A DNA stretch of 64,000 bases from a candidate division FCPU426 bacterium. GTDB lineage: Bacteria > Oederibacteriota > Muellerivitia > Muellerivitales > Muellerivitaceae. Below, piece after piece: positions 58,075 to 64,000 of the stretch. Within the stretch, counting starts at the first letter, position 1, and every line of letters starts with the position of its first letter. The notes beneath the pieces are model-generated. The model was not told the origin of the DNA. It ran no database searches and saw nothing but the letters and a program-made list of their open reading frames with translations. The stretch is from the NCBI GenBank assembly GCA_030041545.1, contig JASHNQ010000013.1:1-64000 (forward strand), given 5' to 3'. The translations under genes were made by a program, and so were the position numbers.

Positions 58075-58173
58075 GGTGTCCGGTCCCAGGTGCCGGGTTT
58101 TAGCTAAAACCAACGCGGACGAGCCGTTTATTTTTATCTTAACTGACAACTGATACCTGAAACCTGACACCTG
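58075..58173. repeat. Palindromic intergenic element, CAGGTGTC-word type (before dnaE)
   Basis: AGGTGTCCGGTCCCAGGTGC on the left; ACTGACAACTGATACCTGAA and onward to GACACCTGG on the right. TTTTAGCTAAAA is a small central palindrome. It ends just before the dnaE -10. Confidence 0.75.
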
Positions 58174-58182
58174 GTTCTCCGT

Positions 58183-58195
58183 TATAATCCACCCA
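58183..58195 (+). promoter_or_regulatory. Possible leaderless promoter of dnaE
   Basis: A consensus TATAAT (58183-58188) is followed by six bases and the ATG. No Shine-Dalgarno is present. The -35 is not convincing (CTGACA lies too close, with a 13-bp spacer). Confidence 0.5.
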
Positions 58196-61100
58196 TGGCA
58201 CGCCCGGAATTCATCCACCTCCACCTCCACAGCCAGTTTTCCCTCCTGGAAAGCACGATCCGCTTCGAGCCCCTCATGGCCCGATTGAAGGAACTCCAGA
58301 TGCCGGCGGTGGCTTTGACCGACAAGGCCAACTTGTTCGGCGCCATCGGCTTCTACCAAACCGCCCTCGACCACGGCTTGAAGCCCATCCTGGGCTGTGA
58401 AATCTGGGTGGCACCCGAGTCCCGATTCGAGAAAAGCAACGGCTCCGGCCGGCTGGAAGCGGTTTACCCCCTCGTGCTTTTGGCCGAGAACGAGGAGGGC
58501 TTCAAGAACCTGATCAAGCTTTCCTCGGCGGGATACCTGCAGGGTTTCCACCGCGTGCCGCGGGTGGACAAGGCCCTTCTCTCCCGCCACGCCCAAGGCC
58601 TTTTGGCGCTTTCGGGGGGGGCCGAAGACGAAATCGGCCGGTATCTCCTCAAAGAGGAAGCGCCGGTCGCCCTCAAAGTCGCGGGGGAATACCAGGAAAT
58701 CTTCGGCAAGGACCGGTTCTTCCTCGAGATCGAGGACCACGGCAAGCCTACGGACCGTGCCATTCAAAAACAGCTTTTCGAAGTTTCCCAAAAGGCCGCG
58801 ATCCCCCTGGTGGCCGCCAACGACGTGCGCTACCTCCAGCGGGAAGAAGCGCCCTACCACGAGGTCCTTACCTGCCTGGGACGCGGGGAAGCGCTTTCCG
58901 ACCCCCATCATTTTTCCCTGGGCACGGCGGAGTATTACTTGAAGAGCGCGGAGGAAATGACGCGGCTTTTCGCCGAGCTGCCCGAGGCCCTACGCAGCAC
59001 GGTGGAGATCGCCGAGCGCTGCCACCTGACCCTCGAGTTTGGAAAAACCTATATGCCCTCTTTTTCGGTGCCGGAGGCCGCTCTCTCGGAGGACGCCTAC
59101 CTGGAAAAGATTTGCCGGCAAGGGTTGCCCGTGCGCTACGGCGCCAAGGCGGGGGATCCTGAAATCCTGCAACGCATGATCGACGAACTGGCGGTCATCC
59201 AAAAAACGGGCTTCTCCGGCTACTTCCTCATCGTTTGGGACATTATCGCCAAGGCCCGGGAAAGGGGCATCCCCGTGGGGCCGGGCCGCGGGTCGGCGGC
59301 GGGCAGCCTGGTCGCTTACTTAACGGGTATCACCGACGTGGACCCGATCCGTTATGACCTGCTTTTCGAGCGCTTCATCAACCCGGAGCGGGTTTCGGCG
59401 CCGGACATCGACGTGGACGTCTGCGACCGCAGACGGGGCGAGGTTTTGGAATACATCACCCAAACCTACGGACAGGAACGGGTGGCCTCCATCGTGACCT
59501 TTGGCACCATGGCGGCCAAGGCGGTGGTGCGCGACGTGGGGCGGGTTTTGGAAGTGCCCCTTCCTGAGGTGGACCGCATCGCCAAGATGATCCCCGGCGG
59601 CCCCAAGGTGAGCCTGGAGGACGCGGTGGAAAGGATGCCGGAGCTCCGGGCCATCGCCGCCGAGGAAGGGCCTTTCCGGAAGCTCTGGGACGTTTCCCGC
59701 GCCCTGGAGGGGCTGGTTCGGCACGTTTCCACGCACGCGGCGGGCATCCTCATCGGCAGCGGGCCGCTCCTTGAAAAAATCCCGCTGTGCAAGGGCGCGG
59801 GGGACGAAGTCCTGACCCAGTACGACATGAACGCGCTCAAGGACGTGGGGCTCCTCAAGCTGGACATACTGGGCCTCCGGACCCTCACGGTCATCGACGA
59901 CACGCTCCACCTTATCCGCCAGCGGCGCAAGGAGAAAGTCCAGCTGGACCAGATTCCCCTGGAGGACGAGGCCACCTACCGGATGCTGCGGGAGACCAAG
60001 ACCGCGGGCGTGTTCCAACTGGAGTCCCGGGGCATGCGGGATTTCCTGCGCAAGCTGGAACCTACGGCCTTGGAGGATCTTATCGCGCTCAACGCCCTCT
60101 ACCGTCCCGGCCCCCTGGGCAGCGACATGGTGGACGACTTCTTCCACCGCAAGAAGGGCCTGGTCAAGGTGGAATACCTCCATCCCAAGCTGGAGCCCAT
60201 CCTCAAGTCCACCTACGGCGTCCTGCTTTACCAGGAACAGGTCATGCGGGTGGCTAAGGACCTGGCGGGGTTCACCCTGGGCCAAGCGGACCTGTTGCGC
60301 CGGGCCATGGGCAGCAAAAACCCCGAGAAAATGGAGCAAATGCGCGGGAAGTTCCTTTCAGGCGCCCGGGAAAGGGGCATCCCCAGCGAAACCGCCGAGG
60401 CCATCTTCAACCAAATGGCGAAGTTCGCGGGCTACGGCTTCAACAAGTCCCACAGCGCGGCCTACGCCCTGGTGGGCTACCAGACGGCCTACCTCAAGGC
60501 CCATTACCCGCCCGAGTTCATGGCCGCGTTATTGACCAGCGAAGCGGGGAACCAGGACAAGATTTCCCAATACGTCTTCGAATGCAAAAAGCTGGGGGTG
60601 AAGGTTTCGCCCCCCGACGTCAACGAGAGCGGGGCGGATTTCATGGTCACACCGGCTGGCGAGGTTCGCTTCGGACTTTCCGCCATCAAGAACCTGGGAA
60701 CGCCGGCCATCGCGGCCATCCTCGAGGCAAGGGAAAAAGGGGGGGCGTTCAAGTCCCTTTCCGATTTTTGCCGGCGGGTGGACTTGAGGCCCTTCACGCC
60801 CAAGATGGTGGAATGCCTGATCCTGGCCGGGGCTTTTGACTTCACCGGATATTCCCGGGCGGCTCTCACAGAGGCGGCCGAAAAGACCTTCCGGCAGTCC
60901 CAAGGCCTCCAGGCGGATTCCCAGAGGGGCCAGACATCCCTTTTCGGGGAGGAGGAGGGGGAATCGCCCGAAACCCTCCCGGCCGCCAAGGAGTTCACCC
61001 CGGCCCAGATCCTCTCCGGCGAAAAGGAAGTGCTGGGCTTTTACCTTTCCGGCCACCCGCTCTCGGAGCACGAGTGGGAGCTGGAGCACTACGTCACCCC

Positions 61101-61635
61101 CCTGCATGAGTTGGAGGACCTTCCCGACGGTTTCGAGATCCGCGTGGCTGGATTGATCCGGGGTTTTTCCAAAAGCCTGGTGAAGAAGACCAAGGAGGTT
61201 TACGGCCGTTTCGTATTGGAGGACCTTCATTCCCACGCCGAGGTCATCGCCTGGCCGGAGGTCTACCGCAAGCACGAAAAACTCCTGGCCAAGGACCACC
61301 TGGTGGCCCTGAAGGGAAGGTTGGACAAGTCGGGCGAAAGGATCCAAATTATCGCCAATGAGGCCATCGAATTGGAAGGCATGGCCGCCAAATGGGCCAA
61401 GGGCGTGCGCCTACTGATGAACGTGGTTGGCCTGGACGACGGCCTTCTTCCCAAGGTCAAGCAGGTCTGCGAGCGGCACCCAGGCAACGCCAAGGTGTAT
61501 TTCCACATGCAGACGACGCACCACGGGCTCATGGTGGTGGAGGCGGGGGATAACCTGCGCGTCAAGCCTTCCCGGAGTTTTTTAAGGGAGATCGCGGCGC
61601 TTTTAGGTGAGGAAGGAATAGAGATTGAGCTTTAA
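58195..61635 (+). CDS. dnaE: DNA polymerase III alpha subunit
   Basis: 1146 aa, the DnaE1 size. The PHP domain starts IHLHLHSQFSLLES; polymerase motifs are PVGPGRGSAAGSLVAYLTGITDVDP and APDIDVDVCDRRRGEVLEY, with catalytic Asp near 404-408. The fingers have GLLKLDILGLRTLTVI and GVFQLESRGMRDFLRKLEP, and the thumb/palm has LLYQEQVMRVAKDLAGFTLGQADLLRRAMG. A C-terminal OB fold (FEIRVAGLIRGFSKSLVKKTKEVYGRFVLEDL in parts) follows. It is the replicative polymerase. No proofreading exonuclease is fused, so a separate epsilon subunit or PHP editing is needed. Confidence 0.97.
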   Translation: MARPEFIHLHLHSQFSLLESTIRFEPLMARLKELQMPAVALTDKANLFGAIGFYQTALDHGLKPILGCEIWVAPESRFEKSNGSGRLEAVYPLVLLAENEEGFKNLIKLSSAGYLQGFHRVPRVDKALLSRHAQGLLALSGGAEDEIGRYLLKEEAPVALKVAGEYQEIFGKDRFFLEIEDHGKPTDRAIQKQLFEVSQKAAIPLVAANDVRYLQREEAPYHEVLTCLGRGEALSDPHHFSLGTAEYYLKSAEEMTRLFAELPEALRSTVEIAERCHLTLEFGKTYMPSFSVPEAALSEDAYLEKICRQGLPVRYGAKAGDPEILQRMIDELAVIQKTGFSGYFLIVWDIIAKARERGIPVGPGRGSAAGSLVAYLTGITDVDPIRYDLLFERFINPERVSAPDIDVDVCDRRRGEVLEYITQTYGQERVASIVTFGTMAAKAVVRDVGRVLEVPLPEVDRIAKMIPGGPKVSLEDAVERMPELRAIAAEEGPFRKLWDVSRALEGLVRHVSTHAAGILIGSGPLLEKIPLCKGAGDEVLTQYDMNALKDVGLLKLDILGLRTLTVIDDTLHLIRQRRKEKVQLDQIPLEDEATYRMLRETKTAGVFQLESRGMRDFLRKLEPTALEDLIALNALYRPGPLGSDMVDDFFHRKKGLVKVEYLHPKLEPILKSTYGVLLYQEQVMRVAKDLAGFTLGQADLLRRAMGSKNPEKMEQMRGKFLSGARERGIPSETAEAIFNQMAKFAGYGFNKSHSAAYALVGYQTAYLKAHYPPEFMAALLTSEAGNQDKISQYVFECKKLGVKVSPPDVNESGADFMVTPAGEVRFGLSAIKNLGTPAIAAILEAREKGGAFKSLSDFCRRVDLRPFTPKMVECLILAGAFDFTGYSRAALTEAAEKTFRQSQGLQADSQRGQTSLFGEEEGESPETLPAAKEFTPAQILSGEKEVLGFYLSGHPLSEHEWELEHYVTPLHELEDLPDGFEIRVAGLIRGFSKSLVKKTKEVYGRFVLEDLHSHAEVIAWPEVYRKHEKLLAKDHLVALKGRLDKSGERIQIIANEAIELEGMAAKWAKGVRLLMNVVGLDDGLLPKVKQVCERHPGNAKVYFHMQTTHHGLMVVEAGDNLRVKPSRSFLREIAALLGEEGIEIEL

Positions 61636-61664
61636 CCGCGTCATTTGGATGCGAAGGCGATAGC

Positions 61665-62462
61665 ATGAAAAGTATCTTTTTGCTTTTGATGATTTTAGGA
61701 CTTGCCCGGCCCTTGTGGGCTCAGACGGACGACAAGACCGCTCAATTCCTGAAAAAGTTGAACCTTTCCTATTACTGCCCCAGCCGGGAAGGGCTGAAGG
61801 GTTTCACCTGCGATTTGACCGTCTCCGTTTCTGAGGTTTACAAGAAGGACCTGATGGGCCTCGGGGTGGACGCGAAACTGGCGAAAGCCCTGGACGGCCA
61901 AAAACTGACCCTTTCGGTAACGGCGGACGGACAATATACCCTCGACACCGTTACGCCGAAGCCTTCGGGCGACGCTCATTTTGACAGTGAACTGAATCTT
62001 CAATTGGCCCATATCCGTAAAGACTTGCAGTCCGTCATCGAAACGTGGGTGAACGATGTTTTTGAGCCCGGTTTCGACGGGGACAGCTTCAACAATGACT
62101 TCACCGTGGTGAACGGCCCGAATGGATTTACGGTGGAGGAGAAAATCATCCAGGACGGCTCGCTTTTGAAAATGGATTATGGCCCAAAATCAAGATTGGA
62201 AAAAATGACCGTCATCAAGAACGGCGCGATATTGTTGATTATGAATTTATCTTATTCCCTACAACCGAAAGGATACCAGATGGATTCCTATTCGGGAGAT
62301 GTGCCAAAAATGAATTTAAGGGAATCGGACACGTTTACTTACGGCAGCGTGGGCGGCTACCGGCTGCCTTTGAGGATTGTCAAGGAAGTCCAGCTGCCGC
62401 CCACGCTTCAAAAAGGGGCTTCCATTACCTGCGACTTTTCCAATTACAGCCTGAGCCAATAA
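61665..62462 (+). CDS. Exported protein of unknown function
   Basis: 265 aa, ATG with GAAGGCGA upstream. Signal peptide 1-19 (FLLLMILGLARPLWA-QT). The mature protein is mostly beta-strand: two Cys near the start (YYCPSREGLKGFTCDLTVSVSEVY) and one near the end (ITCDFSNYSL), then VTADGQYTLDTVTP, NGFTVEEKIIQDGSLLKMDYG, YGSVGGYRLPLRIVKEVQLPP. The overall course resembles outer-membrane lipoprotein-sorting-like (LolA/LolB) folds, but no motif proves it. It is convergent with the next gene, one base apart. Confidence 0.6.
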   Translation: MKSIFLLLMILGLARPLWAQTDDKTAQFLKKLNLSYYCPSREGLKGFTCDLTVSVSEVYKKDLMGLGVDAKLAKALDGQKLTLSVTADGQYTLDTVTPKPSGDAHFDSELNLQLAHIRKDLQSVIETWVNDVFEPGFDGDSFNNDFTVVNGPNGFTVEEKIIQDGSLLKMDYGPKSRLEKMTVIKNGAILLIMNLSYSLQPKGYQMDSYSGDVPKMNLRESDTFTYGSVGGYRLPLRIVKEVQLPPTLQKGASITCDFSNYSLSQ

Positions 62463-62463
62463 T

Positions 62464-64000
62464 TTATTTCTTCGCCTGTTCGATCAACTGATCCAAACCC
62501 TGGACCGAGGGATTTTTTTCCGGCGTCGGGTTCAGGCTTCTCACCGTTTCAAAGTCCCTCAAGGCCAGGGATTTCTTGTTTTCCTCAAGGTAAAGAACGC
62601 CCCGCGCGTAGTAAGCCTCGGCACTGGTGGTATTCCCCTGGATGGCCGCCCCCGCTAACCCGAAAGCCCCCGCCTTGTCTCCGGAGCGGTATTCCTGAAA
62701 GGCCATTTGCGCCAATATCTTGGAAGTGAAAAAAGGGTCTAATTCAAATGCCTTTTGCATCCGCTGGGAAGCTTCCACCGTTCTCCCGATTTTTTGGAGC
62801 GCCAGGGACCAATTCACGTTAAAGAATGGGCTGGACGGGTTCCAGTGAACGGCGTTCGCATAAGCTTGTTCCGCCTGGGCCGAGTAGGAGGGGTCGAAGC
62901 GGCCCAGGGCATCCTCCATGCGGCCCTCATCGTTGTAGTAATAGGCGTTATAAGGGCTCATTTGAACCGCTTTTTGATAGCAAGCGAGGGCTTGCAGATC
63001 CCAATCACGGGCGTTGGCGGGATCCAATTGGGCCCTTTGCTCGTAGGCCAAGCCAAGGTACAGGTGATATTTCACCTCCAAGGGGCACAATTGGACCGCC
63101 TTTTTCATGTTTTGGATCCCAAAGTTGGAATAATCCAGGTAGGCCTCGGCGGAGACTTGGGAATCGGGGTTTTTAAGGGCCTCGGAGACCGCGCTGGCCT
63201 CCCCAAAGGCGATGTCGGCGCCAAGGCGGTTCAAGGGAAACCAGGAAAGAAGGAGTAAAAGCAGGATTAAAAACGGCTTTTCAAGGATGTTAAAGAAGTT
63301 TGACCTAAATTCCCTCTCCCCTTGGCTGTGGTTTTGAGGGTACACAGGGGTATTTCCCTGTGAGAGCTTTTCGGGAGATAGGTTAGGGTGGGGGGTGGCG
63401 TCATTCCCCTTGTTCACCCCCACCCCGCCCTCTCCCGTCAAGGGAGAGGGGGATAAACCGCGGTCATTCCACTGCGCGATCGCCAAAAGCAAAAACCAAA
63501 GCAAGTTGATGCCCGCAACACCGAAACTGAAGAAGTTTTGTACTTGATATGCGAGGGCCGAGGCGAAAACCGCCCCCAAAGTCCAGCGCTCCGGGGAAGC
63601 GGCGTTTTGATAGGCCCTCCATCCCATGAAAACGAAGGTTCCCAAGACGCCCAGGTAGGCCGCTAGGCCCAAAAAGCCGGTGGTGCTAGCCATCTGAAGA
63701 AGCTCGTTGTGGGCCATGCGCGAACTCATGAACATGCCGTCAATCTCATTAAAGCCAATACCGCTGTAATAAGGGAAAGCGATCTTAAAGGTGTCCAATC
63801 CCACTCCCAAAACGGGTTTGGCCTCCGCCATTTTGACCGCGGGCCCCCAAATATGCAGGCGGGAGGTGGCAAGGCTCTGGCCCATGTGGAGCACGGAATC
63901 CAAAAGCCGGATAAAAAAACCGTGGCCCAAGAAAACCAGCAGGGCCAAAAGCACGGAAAGAACTGAAATTAAGTGAATTTTCGGGATTTTGGACCCTATT
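62464..64000 (-). CDS. O-antigen ligase family protein with TPRs (5-prime end beyond the window)
   Basis: The minus-strand frame is open to base 64000, so the N-terminal helices are outside. Visible: membrane helix VLLALLVFLGHGFFI, the Wzy_C part (LATSRLHIWGPAVKMAEAKPVLGVGLDTFKIAFPYYSG; MAHNELLQMASTTGFLGLAAYLGVL) and three more helices. A linker follows, made by a palindromic DNA repeat (63303-63452). Then come another helix and at least five TPRs to the end (YQKAVQMSPYNAYYYNDEGRMEDAL). It shares architecture with the gene at 48140 but is not a close copy. Confidence 0.85.
   Translation of the reverse strand, partial: IGSKIPKIHLISVLSVLLALLVFLGHGFFIRLLDSVLHMGQSLATSRLHIWGPAVKMAEAKPVLGVGLDTFKIAFPYYSGIGFNEIDGMFMSSRMAHNELLQMASTTGFLGLAAYLGVLGTFVFMGWRAYQNAASPERWTLGAVFASALAYQVQNFFSFGVAGINLLWFLLLAIAQWNDRGLSPSPLTGEGGVGVNKGNDATPHPNLSPEKLSQGNTPVYPQNHSQGEREFRSNFFNILEKPFLILLLLLLSWFPLNRLGADIAFGEASAVSEALKNPDSQVSAEAYLDYSNFGIQNMKKAVQLCPLEVKYHLYLGLAYEQRAQLDPANARDWDLQALACYQKAVQMSPYNAYYYNDEGRMEDALGRFDPSYSAQAEQAYANAVHWNPSSPFFNVNWSLALQKIGRTVEASQRMQKAFELDPFFTSKILAQMAFQEYRSGDKAGAFGLAGAAIQGNTTSAEAYYARGVLYLEENKKSLALRDFETVRSLNPTPEKNPSVQGLDQLIEQAKK
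63303..63452. repeat. Palindromic repeat inserted in frame in the O-antigen ligase gene
   Basis: CCCTCTCCCCTTGG near 63312 and TCAAGGGAGAGGG near 63438 are inverted, with an internal ACAGGGGTATTTCCCTGT hairpin (about 63344-63361) and GGGTGGGGGGTGG / CACCCCCACCCC. On the minus strand it is translated as SPSPLTGEGGVGV and TPHPNLSPEKLSQG, peptides that mark a common bacterial repeat when it lands in coding DNA. No stop is introduced. Confidence 0.75.

Overview
The window is a bacterial chromosome segment of fairly high G+C content (roughly 55-60 % by eye), densely coded and mostly on the + strand. I see no rRNA, tRNA, CRISPR array or insertion sequence. A diderm (outer-membrane) bacterium is likely: there is a PorV/PorQ-like beta-barrel protein, several lipobox lipoproteins, two O-antigen-ligase-type proteins and BON-domain proteins. 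MurE has the DNPR signature of meso-diaminopimelate peptidoglycan. The gene set and the heavy load of intergenic palindromic repeats suggest an uncultured lineage outside the Proteobacteria (FCB/PVC/Elusimicrobia-like). I cannot place it more precisely from the sequence.

Layout. 1-12.2 kb is mixed housekeeping: the end of an outer-membrane protein; a minus-strand ABC exporter operon (ATPase and two ABC-2 permeases); two BON proteins; an FKBP lipoprotein; phosphofructokinase; a DUF985 cupin; a histidinol-phosphatase-like enzyme; a GlsB-type membrane protein; a PaiB-like flavoprotein; a glycosyltransferase; glycerol kinase; and a lipoprotein. 12.2-33.5 kb is a complete division/cell-wall (dcw) cluster: mraZ, two STAS proteins, rsmH, ftsL, a small ORF, ftsI with PASTA domains, murE, murF, a small ORF, mraY, murD, ftsW, murG, murC, murB, ddl, ftsQ, a small ORF, ftsA, a micro-ORF and ftsZ. 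It starts at a TTGACG-N17-AATAAT promoter overlaid by a phased array of MraZ boxes. 33.5-37 kb continues the wall theme: polysaccharide deacetylase, amidase and PgeF. 37-43 kb holds small proteins, an OGG1-type glycosylase, a two-component set with a degenerate NtrC-like regulator, and an HU-family gene. 43-50 kb has two paralogous multi-spanning GT-C-like proteins and an O-antigen ligase with TPRs. 50-64 kb has RelA/SpoT, RidA, a B-box-like zinc-finger membrane protein, guaB, guaA, dnaE, an exported protein and a second O-antigen ligase/TPR gene cut by the window end.

The most unusual feature is the junction architecture. Almost every dcw junction that is not a tight overlap carries a palindromic element: degenerate 7-9 bp tandem words, a central perfect hairpin of 12-32 bp, then the reverse complement of the words. 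The arms fall into families, while the cores differ from copy to copy. Some arms run into genes and encode the C-termini of MurD and MurG. The overlapping junctions instead hold very small ORFs: 71 aa before ftsI, 64 aa before mraY, 51 aa between ftsQ and ftsA, and 15 aa repeating the FtsA C-terminal WFGDSI motif. Other points of interest are two STAS proteins without the phosphorylatable serine, a 37-bp direct repeat of the guaA 3-prime end, an NtrC-like protein that has lost its ATPase and sigma-54 motifs, three possible leaderless promoters, and an in-frame palindromic repeat inside an O-antigen ligase gene.
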